Assembly (NCBI RefSeq): GCF_902826555.1
Contig: NZ_CADEFI010000027.1
Span: 1-48,845, forward strand
Length of the DNA stretch: 48,845 nt
Source of the DNA: an uncultured Hyphomicrobium sp.
GTDB taxonomy: Bacteria; Pseudomonadota; Alphaproteobacteria; Rhizobiales; Hyphomicrobiaceae
Direction: 5' to 3'
The notes beneath the pieces are model-generated. The model made no database searches and had not been told where the DNA came from. It was given only the letters and a program-made list of their open reading frames with translations. Positions 8,503-18,639 of the stretch are shown piece after piece. Each line of letters begins with the position of its first letter. The first letter of the stretch is position 1. A program made the translations under genes and the position numbers.

Positions 8503-9075
8503 ATGCTGCACACAAGGGCACAGATACCCCGCTTCATCCTGGCGAGCCTGATCGCTGCTGTCATCGCCGCGCCGACCTCAAGTGCCGTGCCTCGCGATCT
8601 GGACGTGCTTTATTTTCCGACACCGCAAACTGCGGTCGAAAAGATGCTCGAGATGGCGGAGATCACGAGCGGAGACGTCGTGATCAATCTGGGATCGGGC
8701 GACGGCAGAATTCCGATTACGGCGGCTAAGGTCTACGGCGTCACCGCTCTGGGCGTGGATCTCGATGCCGAGCTCGTCGCGAAAGCCAGCGCGAACGCGG
8801 AGCGTGAGGGCGTCGCCCATAAGGTGACGTTCCGGGAGCAGGATCTGTTCGAAACGGACCTCAGCACCGGAACAGTCATAACTATGTTTCTCCTGACATC
8901 CATCAACGAAAAGCTCAAGCCGCGGCTGAAGCAGCTCAAGCCCGGCACGCGCATTCTCTCCTATAGCTTCGGCATGGGCGACTGGGCGCCGGACAAGACC
9001 GAACGCGTCGACGGCCGCGCCATCCATATGTGGGTCATCCGCAGGGACACGAACGGCGTCACGGCGGCCGACTAG
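8503..9075 (+). CDS. SAM-dependent methyltransferase-like protein with signal peptide
   Basis: 190 aa. Residues about 8-28 (PRFILASLIAAVIAAPTSSAV) look like a cleavable signal. A class I methyltransferase fold follows: motif I VVINLGSGDGRIP, the acidic end of strand 2 in LGVDLDAEL, and EQDLFETDL. The final part resembles FAM173/ATPSCKMT-like lysine methyltransferases. Periplasmic SAM is not known, so either the N-terminus is a membrane anchor with the domain kept inside, or the protein has another ligand. The start at 8503 has AAAGG 9-13 bases upstream. It is convergent with the oxoprolinase gene. Confidence 0.78.
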   Translation: MLHTRAQIPRFILASLIAAVIAAPTSSAVPRDLDVLYFPTPQTAVEKMLEMAEITSGDVVINLGSGDGRIPITAAKVYGVTALGVDLDAELVAKASANAEREGVAHKVTFREQDLFETDLSTGTVITMFLLTSINEKLKPRLKQLKPGTRILSYSFGMGDWAPDKTERVDGRAIHMWVIRRDTNGVTAAD

Positions 9076-9100
9076 GAGCACCCGTCATGCGCGGGTTGCC

Positions 9101-12100
9101 CTATTCCTCGCCGAGGCCGCCGCCGGTGGGCGTCTCAATGATGACGGCGTCACCGGCTTGCAGCGTCGCGCTTGCTGCGCCCTGTAGCTCCTCCATCGAT
9201 CCGTCGCGGCGACGGATGGCATTGCGGCCGGCTTCTCCGGGTGCGCCGCCCAGCAAGCCGAAGGGGCGAACGCGGCGGAAGCCCGAGAGGATGGCCGTGC
9301 GCATGGGCTCCAGAAAGCGGATGATTCGCAGCGTGCCGTCGCCGCTTTTCCAGCGGCCCTTGCCGCCCGAGCCGCGGCGGATCGAGAAGCGCTCCAGCAC
9401 CACGGGATAGCGGCTTTCCAGGACCTCGGGATCGGTGAGGCGTGTGTTCGTCATGTGCACGTGGACGGCGGCGGCGCCATCGAAGCCCACGCCGTCGCGG
9501 TCGAAGCCGGCCGGGGCGCCCGAGCAGATGGTCTCGTAATACTGCACGCGTTCGTTGCCGAAGGTCAGATTGTTCATCGTACCCTGCGCGGAGCCCAACA
9601 CGCCGAGCGCCGCGAACAGCGCGTTGGTGATGACCTGGCTGGTCTCGACGTTGCCGGCGACGACGGCAGCGGGATAGGCGGGCTTCAGCATCGAGCCGTC
9701 CGGAATAACGATCTCGATGGGCCTCAGACAGCCGGCATTAAGGGGAATGGGCGCGTCGAGCAGAACGCGGAAGACATAGAGAACCGCGGCACGCGCAACC
9801 GGAGCCGGCGCGTTGACGTTGGTCGGCTGCTGCGGCGACGTCCCCGTGAAATCCACCTTGGCGGAGCGGCGCGCGCGATCGATGGTGACGGCAACCTCGA
9901 TGGCCCAGCCGCCGTCGGTCTCGACGCGGAAATGCCCGTCGTTCAATCCGCCGATGAGCCGACGCACAGCCTCCTCGGCGTTCGCCTGCACGTGCGCCAT
10001 GTAGCTCGCGACCCCATCGAGGCCGAACTCCGCGACGAGGCGCAACAGCTCGGTGCGGCCGCGGGCGTTGGCGGCGACCTGGGCCTTGAGATCGGCGATG
10101 TTCTGCGCGGGGTTGCGTGCCGGATAGCGCGCGCCCGTCAGCAGAGCCAGCGTCTCGCGTTCGAGGAAGCGGCTGTCCTTCACGAGCGGGACGCAGTCGA
10201 TGTAGACGCCCTCCTCCTCGATGGCGGTGGCGTCGGGGCTCATGGAGCCGGGCGCGGTTCCGCCAATGTCGGCGTGGTGGCCGCGGCTAGCGACGTAGAA
10301 GTGCGGCCTGGTCCCGCCGTCGAGGAAGACGGGCGTCACGACGGTGATGTCCGGAAGATGCGTTCCGCCCGCATAGGGTGCGTTCAGCATGTAGACGTCA
10401 CCCGGCGCGAGGCCGGCGCCCCGCTCGCGGATCACGGTCTCGACCGCGCTCTCCATGCTGCCGAGATGTACCGGGACGTGCGGAGCGTTGGCCACGAGCT
10501 CGCCGTTGCCGTCGAAGATGGCGCAGGAGAAATCGAGGCGCTCCTTGATGTTGACAGATTGCGCCGTGGCGCGGAGTGCTTCGCCCATCTCCTCGGCGAT
10601 CCCCATGAAGAGATTGCCGAACACCTCGAGGAGGACGGGATCGGCGTCGACACCGACCTTCTCACGCTCTTTTGTGGTGGTGCGCGTCAGCAGGAGATCG
10701 CCGAGCGCGGTTTTCTCTGCCGACCAGCCGGGCTCGACGACAACGGTCTGGTTGGCTTCGATGACGATGGCCGGCCCGGCGATGGGCTCGCCCGCGGCGA
10801 GCGCGTCGCGTCCCCACACCGACGCTTCGTGCCAGGCGCCTTGCGAATAGAAGCGGGTGCGGGACGCCGGCGTTGCGGCCATCCGTTCCGGATCGGGCTC
10901 GTGCGCGATGCCGGGAACCTCATCGGCGCTTTCCGCCTCGACCTCGACAAGCGCGATGAAGATCCGCCTCTCGGGCGACACGAAGCCGAAGTGCTGCGCG
11001 TGCGCCTCCTCGAAGGCGCGCTTCATCTCTTCAAGATGAGAAAGCGGGACGGGAAGTGCGACTTCGGTCGCCTCGTATCTGAGGTGAAGCCGCGCGGTCG
11101 TGCGGAGCGTGCCGGGCGATGCGCCCTCGGCGACGAGCTCGTCCGCGGCTTCCCGGCGCATGGCGTCGACAAGCGCTTCGGCAGCCGCGACGCCAAAATC
11201 GTCGAGCGGCATCTCCAGCGAGCGCTCGCGGCTGGCGCGGACGGACGAGAGGCCGATGCCGTAGGCGGACAGCACGCCGGATAGCGGATGTATCAGAGCC
11301 TGGCGCATGCCGAGCGTGTCCGCCATCCGGCAAACGTGCTGGCCGGCGGCGGAGCCGAAGCCGTTGAGCGCGTAGCCCGAGACGTCGTAGCCTCGCTCGA
11401 CGGAGATCCTTTTCACCGCCTTGGCCATGTTCTCGACGGCGATGCGGATGGCGCCGTCTGCCACCTCCTCCGCCGTGCGTCCGTCGCCAATGCTCGCTGC
11501 TAGCTCCGCGAAAGCGGCTCGCGGCGCGCCGGCGTCGATGGGCTCTGTGCCGTTCGGGCCGAAAACCTGGGGCAGGAATGCGGGATCGAGCTTGCCGAGC
11601 ACCACGTTGGCGTCGGTGACGGTGAGCGGGCCGCCACGGCGATAGCACATGGGGCCGGGATCGGAGCCGGCGCTTTCGGGTCCGACTTGCAGTCGTCCGC
11701 CGCTGTAGGAAAGGATCGAGCCGCCGCCCGCGGCGACGGTGTGAATGCGCAGCATCGGCACGCGTAGACGGACGCCCGCAACCTCGGTCTCGAAGGTGCG
11801 CTCGTAGTCTCCGGCAAAGTGAGCGACGTCGGTCGAGGTGCCGCCCATGTCGAAACCGATGACGCGCGTGAATCCTGCCCGCTGTGCCGTCTCGGCCATT
11901 CCGACGACGCCTCCGGCGGGGCCTGAAAGGATAGCGTCGCGGCCGTGGAAGTGCGCGCGCGTCTTGAGGCCGCCGGACGAGGCCATGAACATGAGGCTCG
12001 TCTCGAGATCTCCGGCGAATGCGCGCGCGACGCCGTCGGTATACCGGCGCAGAACGGGGGAGAGATAGGCGTCGGCGACGGTGGTGTCGCCGCGCGGCAC

Positions 12101-12715
12101 GATCTTGATGAGCGGCGCGACCTCGTGGCTGGCAGAAACCTGCGTAAAGCCCGCCTCGCGCGCAAGCGCCGCGGCCCGACGCTCGTGATCGGGAAAGGCG
12201 TAGGCGTGCATGAAGACGATAGCGACGGCGTCGAAGCCATCGCGACGGGCGGTAGCAAAATCGGCGGCCAGCTTCTCGACATCCAGCGGCCTCTCGATGG
12301 TGCCGTCGGCACGCACGCGCTCGTGAGCGCCGATGACGCGGCGATACAGCACGTCGGGCTTCACGACACGACGGGCGAAAATGTCGGGACGCGCCTGGGT
12401 GCCGATCTCAAGCTGATCCTCGAGCCCCTCCGAGATGACGAGCACGGTCGGCTCGCCCTTGCGTTCCAGGAGCGCGTTGGTCGCGACCGTGGTGCCGATC
12501 TTGACGCAGCGGATGCGTTCTGCCGGGATCGGCGCGCCGGGCGTCAGCCCCAGGACGCGGCGGATGCCGGCGATGGCGGCATCGTTGTAGAGGCCAGGAG
12601 CCTCGGACAACAGCTTCAAGGCCGTCAAGCGGCCATCCGGCGAAACGGCGACGATGTCGGTGAACGTGCCGCCGCGGTCGATCCAGAACTGCCAACCCCC
12701 GCCCGCCTCAGCCAT
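9101..12715 (-). CDS. 5-oxoprolinase / hydantoinase, fused A and B subunits
   Basis: 1204 aa. The N-terminal half (about 1-690) is a HyuA-type ATPase: [14 protein letters not shown] near residue 10 and [14 protein letters not shown] near 285 are the phosphate-binding motifs. The C-terminal half (about 700-1204) is HyuB-type (for example [20 protein letters not shown] and [14 protein letters not shown]). The fused layout and length match the ATP-dependent 5-oxoprolinase of eukaryotes and many alphaproteobacteria, which opens 5-oxo-L-proline to glutamate. Acetone carboxylase and N-methylhydantoinase relatives are usually split. The start has GAGGAGG about 10 bases upstream. A single gene, divergent from the J-domain gene. 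Confidence 0.9.
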   Translation of the reverse strand: MAEAGGGWQFWIDRGGTFTDIVAVSPDGRLTALKLLSEAPGLYNDAAIAGIRRVLGLTPGAPIPAERIRCVKIGTTVATNALLERKGEPTVLVISEGLEDQLEIGTQARPDIFARRVVKPDVLYRRVIGAHERVRADGTIERPLDVEKLAADFATARRDGFDAVAIVFMHAYAFPDHERRAAALAREAGFTQVSASHEVAPLIKIVPRGDTTVADAYLSPVLRRYTDGVARAFAGDLETSLMFMASSGGLKTRAHFHGRDAILSGPAGGVVGMAETAQRAGFTRVIGFDMGGTSTDVAHFAGDYERTFETEVAGVRLRVPMLRIHTVAAGGGSILSYSGGRLQVGPESAGSDPGPMCYRRGGPLTVTDANVVLGKLDPAFLPQVFGPNGTEPIDAGAPRAAFAELAASIGDGRTAEEVADGAIRIAVENMAKAVKRISVERGYDVSGYALNGFGSAAGQHVCRMADTLGMRQALIHPLSGVLSAYGIGLSSVRASRERSLEMPLDDFGVAAAEALVDAMRREAADELVAEGASPGTLRTTARLHLRYEATEVALPVPLSHLEEMKRAFEEAHAQHFGFVSPERRIFIALVEVEAESADEVPGIAHEPDPERMAATPASRTRFYSQGAWHEASVWGRDALAAGEPIAGPAIVIEANQTVVVEPGWSAEKTALGDLLLTRTTTKEREKVGVDADPVLLEVFGNLFMGIAEEMGEALRATAQSVNIKERLDFSCAIFDGNGELVANAPHVPVHLGSMESAVETVIRERGAGLAPGDVYMLNAPYAGGTHLPDITVVTPVFLDGGTRPHFYVASRGHHADIGGTAPGSMSPDATAIEEEGVYIDCVPLVKDSRFLERETLALLTGARYPARNPAQNIADLKAQVAANARGRTELLRLVAEFGLDGVASYMAHVQANAEEAVRRLIGGLNDGHFRVETDGGWAIEVAVTIDRARRSAKVDFTGTSPQQPTNVNAPAPVARAAVLYVFRVLLDAPIPLNAGCLRPIEIVIPDGSMLKPAYPAAVVAGNVETSQVITNALFAALGVLGSAQGTMNNLTFGNERVQYYETICSGAPAGFDRDGVGFDGAAAVHVHMTNTRLTDPEVLESRYPVVLERFSIRRGSGGKGRWKSGDGTLRIIRFLEPMRTAILSGFRRVRPFGLLGGAPGEAGRNAIRRRDGSMEELQGAASATLQAGDAVIIETPTGGGLGEE

Positions 12716-12831
12716 CGTCCGTCCTCCTCGATGCTGGTTGGCTATCGGCGGGCGCTGCCTGCGTCAATTGCGGATCATGAAATTTAGTCCATGTCCTTCA
12801 TCATCGGCGCGGATTTGGGTATGGGTTCTCC

Positions 12832-13560
12832 ATGCCTCTCGATTGCATCTCCAGTTTCATCGAGCCGGCGCGGGACAAACGTCTGCGCGCCAGGCTTGCG
12901 GACCTCATCGAGCGCTGGTGGCCGGCGCTCGGAAAGCTCGTAAGACCGAAACCCGCTCATCAGACCGCGGCCTTCTCGGCGGCCGTGGTTGCGCTTGCCG
13001 CGAAAATGGCAAAGGCGGACGGCGTTGCCGTCATCGCGGAGTGCCAGACGTTCGAGCGCTTCTTCGAGCCGACGCCGGACGAGGTGCCGCGCATCCGCAA
13101 TCTCTATCGCCTCGCGAGCCAGGACACGGCCGGGTTCGAGCTCTACGCCGAAAGCATCGCGCGAATGCTCAAGGATGAGCCCGAGCTCAAGGTCAACGTG
13201 CTCGAGTGTCTGTTGACGATCGCCTGCGCCGACGGGATCCTGCATCCGGCGGAGGAGGAGTTCCTGAGGACGGTCGGACGCGCATTCGGCATCTCATGCG
13301 ACGAGTTCAAGCGCATCCGCGCGCCGTTCGTGCGCGACATGGACGACCCCTACGATGTGCTCGGCCTCGAACGCTCGGCCTCACATCAGCAGATCCGGTC
13401 GCGCTACCTGGAGCTGGTGCAGCGGTTTCATCCCGACCGGCTGATCGCGCGCGGCGCACGGACTGCGTTGGTCAAAGCCGCGACCGTGAAGCTCGCCGCG
13501 ATCAATGCGGCCTACGAAGCGATCGATTTAGAAAAGCGGGTCGCGGGAGAGCGCGTGTGA
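12832..13560 (+). CDS. DjlA-like co-chaperone (TerB-like domain plus J domain)
   Basis: 242 aa. An acidic all-helical TerB-like domain (about residues 45-165, with KMAKADGVAVIAE and TIACADGILHPAEEE metal-site-like repeats) is followed by a C-terminal J domain (about 173-240) with the catalytic HPD in RFHPDRL. It has no N-terminal membrane anchor, unlike E. coli DjlA. It should stimulate DnaK ATPase for a specific client. Its stop overlaps the amidase start by 4 bases (GTGTGA arrangement), implying translational coupling. This pairing close to rnpB and mraZ is, from memory, conserved in Hyphomicrobiales. Confidence 0.88.
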   Translation: MPLDCISSFIEPARDKRLRARLADLIERWWPALGKLVRPKPAHQTAAFSAAVVALAAKMAKADGVAVIAECQTFERFFEPTPDEVPRIRNLYRLASQDTAGFELYAESIARMLKDEPELKVNVLECLLTIACADGILHPAEEEFLRTVGRAFGISCDEFKRIRAPFVRDMDDPYDVLGLERSASHQQIRSRYLELVQRFHPDRLIARGARTALVKAATVKLAAINAAYEAIDLEKRVAGERV

Positions 13561-14342
13561 GCCCCGATCCCATCATCCGCCCGGACACGCTCCTGGTCGC
13601 GGATCTCCATCCCTCGCCGAACATCGAGCCGCGGAAAGCGGGATATACGCCGTCCATTCTGATCCTGCACTACACAGGGCTGCCGACGGTCGAGCGGGCG
13701 CTCGACGTGCTGTCGCGGCCAGACTGCAAGGTCTCGTGTCACTATGTGATCGACGAAGATGGGCGCATCATCCAGATGGTCGCCGAGGATACGCGCGCGT
13801 GGCATGCCGGCGTCTCCTACTGGGGCGGCGAGACGGATATCAACTCGGCCTCGATCGGCATCGAGATCCAGAACCCGGGGCACATGCTGGGCTACCCCGA
13901 TTTCCCCCCCGTCCAGATGCGGGCCGTCGCCGCGCTCTCCCGCGACATCACGCGACGGCATGGGATCGCCCCCCATCGGGTGCTTGCCCACTCGGACGTG
14001 GCGCCGGGGCGGAAGATCGATCCCGGCGAGAAGTTCGACTGGGCTTGGCTGGCCGGGGAAGGGGTGGGCCATTGGGTTGCACCAGCCCCGATCGAGGACG
14101 GCGACGAGGACATCCCGCCCGGCAGTCGCCAACGCGACGTGGACCGGGCCCGGGCGCTGCTTGCCGCCTACGGCTACAAGGTCGATCCCAAGGGTGCCCT
14201 CGATCCCGAGCTGCAGACCGTCCTGCGGGCGTTCCAGCTCCACTTCCGGCAGGAGCGCTGCGACGGACAGCTCGACCGCTCGACCCTGGACACGCTGTCG
14301 CGGCTCGGGGTTCCAAGTCTCAAAGATGACCGGATCGCGTGA
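13557..14342 (+). CDS. N-acetylmuramoyl-L-alanine amidase with peptidoglycan-binding domain
   Basis: 261 aa. An amidase_2 (AmpD/AmiD type) domain covers about residues 15-160: LILHYTG supplies the first zinc His, GIEIQNPG the catalytic Glu region, and LAHSDVAPGRKIDPG the second His and the last ligand. A PG_binding_1 domain follows at about 185-250. It cleaves the lactyl-peptide bond in peptidoglycan or anhydro-muropeptides. No signal peptide is visible, which fits a cytoplasmic AmpD-like recycling role. The GTG start at 13557 sits inside the end of the J-domain gene, and this start matches where homology begins. Confidence 0.9.
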   Translation: MSPDPIIRPDTLLVADLHPSPNIEPRKAGYTPSILILHYTGLPTVERALDVLSRPDCKVSCHYVIDEDGRIIQMVAEDTRAWHAGVSYWGGETDINSASIGIEIQNPGHMLGYPDFPPVQMRAVAALSRDITRRHGIAPHRVLAHSDVAPGRKIDPGEKFDWAWLAGEGVGHWVAPAPIEDGDEDIPPGSRQRDVDRARALLAAYGYKVDPKGALDPELQTVLRAFQLHFRQERCDGQLDRSTLDTLSRLGVPSLKDDRIA

Positions 14343-14531
14343 TTAATCGTGACAATTAAAATCGCGATGTAAACGGCTTAGACTGTGGCTCTCTCGTACA
14401 CTCCCGGATGCCTGCCCTGCCGCGGCCGCTCGCTCTGGCCTCGCAGCGGCAGTTTGTTGCATTGTGGGACGTGCCTACTCGAAAAATAAAATCGAGCAGC
14501 CAAACCATAAAGAACCTAGGGGAAACGCCTC

Positions 14532-15890
14532 ATGAAGATCGTCATCGCCCCGGACTCCTTCAAGGAGAACCTCACCTCCCTCGAGGTGGCGAGCGAGCTC
14601 GAGACGGGGCTGCGGCGCGTGTGGCCCAACGCGGAGTACATCAAGGTTCCCATGGCGGACGGCGGCGAGGGCACGGTGCAGTCGCTCGTCGACGCAACCG
14701 GCGGGCGTATCGTCAAGTGCGCGGTGACGGGCCCCCTGGGGCAGAAGGTGCTCGCCTCGTACGGCCTGCTCGGCGACGGTCGCACGGCGGTGATCGAGAT
14801 GGCCGAAGCGTCAGGATTGCCGCTGGTGCCGAAAGCCGAGCGCGACCCCCTGCGTGCCACCACATTCGGCACCGGCGAGCTGGTCGCCGACGCCATCAAT
14901 CGCGGCGTCGAGGAGATCATCATCGGACTCGGCGGATCGGCCACGAACGACGGCGGCGTGGGCTTCGCGCAGGCGCTCGGCGTGCGCTTCATCGACAAGG
15001 ACGGCGCGCCCATCACGGAGCCGCTCGGCGGCGGGCGTCTCGATGAGGTCTACGCCATCGACAGCCGGTGGGTGAACCCCGGGCTGGCGCGCGTGAAGAT
15101 CAGCGTCGCATGCGACGTGACCAACCCGCTGACCGGCGACAAGGGGGCTTCGTTCGTCTATGGACCCCAAAAAGGCGCGACACCGGAGATGGTGCTGAAG
15201 CTCGACCACAATCTCGGTCACCTCGCCGCCGTCATCAAACGCGATCTCCAAGTCGACGTCGCCGACCGGTCGGGCGCAGGCGCGGGCGGCGGCATGGGGG
15301 CCGGACTGCTGGCCTTCACCAATGCCGTCATGAAGCGCGGCGTCGAGCTGGTCGTCGAGGCGACGCAACTCGATGCGTACATGAAAGGCGCTTCGCTGGC
15401 GCTGACCGGCGAGGGCCGCGTCGATTTCCAGACCGCATTCGGAAAGACGCCTTCGGGCGTGGCCGCTTCGGCGCACCGCCATGGCGTACCGGTCGTCGCC
15501 ATCGGCGGCGGCCTGGCCGACGATGCGAACGGCGTGTTCCAGCACGGCATCGATGCGATCGAAAGTGCGACGCCGAACGCCATGCCGCTCGACGTTGCCA
15601 TCAAGAAATCGCGCCAGTATCTGCAAGACGCAGCCGAGCGCGTGGCGCGCCTCATCGTCATGGGGCAGCGCATGGCGGCGGGCACGACGGCGACGCAATC
15701 GGCGTCCGCTCCGAGCGCATCCGCGCCGGCTTACGTCAATGGCGCGGCTCCCGTGCTGACGCAGCCGATGGCAAAGCGTAACAAGCCCGTCAAACGCTTC
15801 CTGCGCGCCAAGCGCGTGCAGGGGCTTACCCGAGCCGCGGTCGAGCTCAGCCAGCGCCGTCGCGGGCGCCAAGCCCCCGCCACAAGCTAA
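14532..15890 (+). CDS. Glycerate kinase (GlxK/GarK family) with C-terminal basic extension
   Basis: 452 aa. Residues about 1-378 are a complete glycerate kinase of the GlxK family: APDSFKENLTS at the N-terminus, MADGGEGTVQ, the glycine-rich GLGGSATNDGGVGFAQ, and TGEGRVDFQT. It phosphorylates D-glycerate to 2- or 3-phosphoglycerate in the glyoxylate/serine-linked pathway. The family is usually about 380 aa; here about 70 further residues are Ala/Ser/Pro-rich then strongly basic (many Arg/Lys), without a recognised domain. ATG 14532 has GGGGA about 10 bases upstream. It ends in a strong terminator at 15898. A single transcription unit. Confidence 0.92.
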   Translation: MKIVIAPDSFKENLTSLEVASELETGLRRVWPNAEYIKVPMADGGEGTVQSLVDATGGRIVKCAVTGPLGQKVLASYGLLGDGRTAVIEMAEASGLPLVPKAERDPLRATTFGTGELVADAINRGVEEIIIGLGGSATNDGGVGFAQALGVRFIDKDGAPITEPLGGGRLDEVYAIDSRWVNPGLARVKISVACDVTNPLTGDKGASFVYGPQKGATPEMVLKLDHNLGHLAAVIKRDLQVDVADRSGAGAGGGMGAGLLAFTNAVMKRGVELVVEATQLDAYMKGASLALTGEGRVDFQTAFGKTPSGVAASAHRHGVPVVAIGGGLADDANGVFQHGIDAIESATPNAMPLDVAIKKSRQYLQDAAERVARLIVMGQRMAAGTTATQSASAPSASAPAYVNGAAPVLTQPMAKRNKPVKRFLRAKRVQGLTRAAVELSQRRRGRQAPATS

Positions 15891-15897
15891 ACAGCGA

Positions 15898-15932
15898 GCC
15901 GGCGCCATTCATAACGGCGCCGGCATCCTTTT
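15898..15932 (+). terminator. Intrinsic terminator after the glycerate kinase gene
   Basis: Perfect 9-bp inverted repeat GCCGGCGCC (15898-15906) / GGCGCCGGC (15916-15924), loop ATTCATAAC, then ATCCTTTTG. It lies 8 bases past the stop codon. Confidence 0.9.
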
Positions 15933-16099
15933 GATCCTAATGCTGAATTTTGAGAAAGCGGGCCGGGATGGGCGTTTGGGCGGCGCGTATCCGTTTTCTA
16001 TCCAGGCACGCCGGGCGTTAACTTGGCCGGTGTCTTTGCGTTGCGGGGCCAAAGACCCCTTGCGAGATTGGCCGATGGGACGGCCGAGACTCGCAGCAC

Positions 16100-17212
16100 A
16101 TGCAAACGAATGCCCTCAAAAGGGATTTGAGAATCGACCTGCTGCGCGGGTTGGCACTCGTCTTCATTTATATTGATCACATTCCCTTCGATCGTCTTTC
16201 GCATCTCACGCTTAGAAACTTCGGCTACACGAATGCCGCCGATGTTTTCGTTCTCTTGGCGGGAACCTCATTCGCGCTCGCTTATGCGCGCCGGCTCGAC
16301 GTCTCCGGATTGAAGGCTGTCCTGGGGCCGGTTCTGCGGCGCATCTTCACAATCTATTTTGCCCACATCCTGGTGCTGCTGCTCGGTCTCATCGTGCTCG
16401 TGCAGGCCGGGCGCGACGCGCCGCTCGATCTTTTCTCCACGATATCGGGCCCGGTGTGGGCCGGACTTTCTCCTCGTGACGCCATCGCAATGGCGACGAC
16501 GCTCGAATACCAGCCGCCCTATTTCGACATCCTACCGCTCTACGTGGCGCTGCTGCTCATGGCCATACCCATTCTGCTTCTGGCGCGCGTGCACTGGGCC
16601 CTGGCGCTCGCCGCATCGATCGCGCTGTGGGCGTTCGCCGAATTCTACGGCCTGAATTTCTCGAGCACGAGGTCTGACGCCGGTTGGTATTTCAATCCTC
16701 TTTCGTGGCAGTTTGTCTTCACTGTCGGCATCTGCCTCGGCCTCGCGAGCCAGCGACCGGCGCCGATACTCGAAGTCCCGTGGCTTCCTCTCGTGTGCGT
16801 TCTGTATCTCTGCGTCGCATTCTTCATGTCCGCACCCTGGCGGCGCTACGGCGTGCCGATAGACTACTGCAATATCGAAACCCTGCCGCTTCTCAACTCG
16901 TCGGTCGACCGGCAGACGCCATGGCGCTTCGCCAATACGTTGGCTTGGGTCTTCCTCATCGCACGCTACGTGCCAAGGGATGCCGGCTGGCTCACGCATC
17001 CCGTCACGCAGCTCGCGACGCGAATGGGACGGCATTCGCTCGCCGTCTTCTGCGTCGGCAGCCTTTTGTCGCTCGTCGCCCGCGTGTTCTTCGCCTGCAC
17101 ACACGACAGCTGGCTGGTGGAGATTGCGCTCGATGTCGGCGGCACGGGTCTGCTCGCGCTCACGGCCTACATGCTCGACCACGAGCCGAGACACGCTCCC
17201 GACACGGCGTAG
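16100..17212 (+). CDS. OpgC-family membrane acyltransferase (copy 1)
   Basis: 370 aa with about ten membrane segments. The N-terminal block RDLRIDLLRGLALVFIYIDH is the acyltransferase_3/OpgC signature, and FGYTNAADVFVLLAGTSFA is typical of OpgC. OpgC proteins add succinyl or similar groups to osmoregulated periplasmic glucans. The true acyl donor and acceptor here are unknown, because no opgG/H is in the window. A second copy lies at 41639-42706. The ribosome-binding site before ATG 16100 is weak. The gene is followed by rnpB, which has its own promoter. Confidence 0.82.
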   Translation: MQTNALKRDLRIDLLRGLALVFIYIDHIPFDRLSHLTLRNFGYTNAADVFVLLAGTSFALAYARRLDVSGLKAVLGPVLRRIFTIYFAHILVLLLGLIVLVQAGRDAPLDLFSTISGPVWAGLSPRDAIAMATTLEYQPPYFDILPLYVALLLMAIPILLLARVHWALALAASIALWAFAEFYGLNFSSTRSDAGWYFNPLSWQFVFTVGICLGLASQRPAPILEVPWLPLVCVLYLCVAFFMSAPWRRYGVPIDYCNIETLPLLNSSVDRQTPWRFANTLAWVFLIARYVPRDAGWLTHPVTQLATRMGRHSLAVFCVGSLLSLVARVFFACTHDSWLVEIALDVGGTGLLALTAYMLDHEPRHAPDTA

Positions 17213-17283
17213 TCATGGTCTTTTTCGTGAGACGGATGATTCACGCTTTGGATCATGGTCTTCATCGTTTTTCGCCGTTGCCC

Positions 17284-17312
17284 TTGACGCGACGTGCAAT
17301 CACATCCTTATG
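17284..17312 (+). promoter_or_regulatory. Promoter of rnpB
   Basis: TTGACG (17284-17289), a 17-base spacer and CTTATG (17307-17312) make a good housekeeping (RpoD-type) promoter. The 5' end of rnpB (about 17321) lies 9 bases after the -10 element, as expected. Confidence 0.75.
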
Positions 17313-17320
17313 TGGCCACT

Positions 17321-17718
<398 letters not shown>

Positions 17719-17879
17719 ACTTTCTCCTCTGCCACCTTTTGCCTCATCTTTTCTCCGATACAAACCCGCCTTAGTGTTGGGCTAGCTTGCATTTTTCGGG
17801 TGACGCCAGCCGGGGAAAACCTTCCGCCGCGCTGCGCGTTAATCCCCCAAATTCCGTCCCTGAAAGAAGGAGTCCTGAG

Positions 17880-18143
17880 ATGAAGATGATGCTCCCGCTC
17901 GCTGCTGCGCTGGTGCTTGGTGCAACGCCGCTGCTCGCCCGCGACGACAGCTTCTCGGAAGATCCCGTGCCGCCGCCGCATCAGGCCGGCCCGAGCCTCT
18001 ACGACCGCATCTCCGCCCACTACGGCCCGATGGGCCGCGACGTGAAAGAGGAGTTCCGCGACGGCCCTTGCAAGATCACGCGCGAGTGGGAAACCGACGG
18101 CGACTACTACGAGCGCATCAAGTGCCGCGGTCCGCGGGACTGA
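17880..18143 (+). CDS. Small exported protein with C-x3-R-x-W motif (A)
   Basis: 87 aa. A signal peptide (about 1-20, MMLPLAAALVLGATPLLA) precedes a Pro-rich linker and the C-terminal CKITREWETDGDYYERIKC. The two cysteines at the ends of this block could form one disulfide. The next gene ends with a very similar block (CEVERKWRHGRYKEKIEC), so the two are related small periplasmic proteins. Function unknown. AAGGAG lies 7 bases before ATG 17880, a strong ribosome-binding site that supports a real gene. Confidence 0.75.
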   Translation: MKMMLPLAAALVLGATPLLARDDSFSEDPVPPPHQAGPSLYDRISAHYGPMGRDVKEEFRDGPCKITREWETDGDYYERIKCRGPRD

Positions 18144-18251
18144 CCGAGGATTCTCCGGCCATGCACCATAAGTCCGCCGCGCATTTGACAACCTGAACGG
18201 CGGGCCGTCTCATCGGCACCAGGCTCAGCCCTATCAGAGGAGCTTCGTCTC

Positions 18252-18548
18252 ATGAAACGCATCGTGACTGGCCTGGCCCTGCTCGCCGCGTCCGCTGCGC
18301 CCGCCCTCGCCGGCTGGGACCGGTATGACGACGACGACGAGTATTATTCACGCCAATGGCGCGGCGAGTATCGCTCGTATTACGCTGTGCCCGCGTATCG
18401 CGCACCGGCCTATGAGGTCTACATTCCTTACGGGGCCTACTTCGACGAGGGGCCCGAGTACTACGGTTCCAACTGCGAGGTGGAGCGCAAATGGCGTCAC
18501 GGGCGCTATAAGGAAAAGATCGAGTGCGACGACGATGACGACGATTGA
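18252..18548 (+). CDS. Small exported acidic/Tyr-rich protein with C-x3-R-x-W motif (B)
   Basis: 98 aa. The signal peptide is at about 1-20 (GLALLAASAAPALA). The middle is rich in Tyr, Pro and Asp. The C-terminal block CEVERKWRHGRYKEKIEC is followed by an Asp-only tail of seven residues that could bind cations. A good GAGGAG lies 10 bases before ATG 18252. A strong terminator follows. It probably forms one unit with the preceding small gene. Function unknown; it may be an envelope structural or metal-interacting protein, which is inference. Confidence 0.75.
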   Translation: MKRIVTGLALLAASAAPALAGWDRYDDDDEYYSRQWRGEYRSYYAVPAYRAPAYEVYIPYGAYFDEGPEYYGSNCEVERKWRHGRYKEKIECDDDDDD

Positions 18549-18589
18549 TCGCCGCTGATTGCCGGGCACCGCTTTCACCACGACAAGCG

Positions 18590-18624
18590 CGCCGCTCCTT
18601 CTCGAAGGGGCGGCGTCTTTTTTT
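18590..18624 (+). terminator. Intrinsic terminator between small exported protein B and DHFR
   Basis: An 11-bp stem (18590-18600 with 18605-18615, one T-G pair), CTCG loop, then TCTTTTTTTGG. It serves the plus-strand pair; the convergent folA-like gene ends 15 bases further on. Confidence 0.92.
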
Positions 18625-18639
18625 GGTTTTGCCTTTGGA

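Noticed and set aside
9455-11284. 609-codon open frame on the plus strand opposite the 5-oxoprolinase gene
   Set aside because: It is an antisense shadow in GC-rich DNA: rich in Arg, Asp, Gly, Ala and His without motifs, while the minus strand has a clear fused hydantoinase protein.
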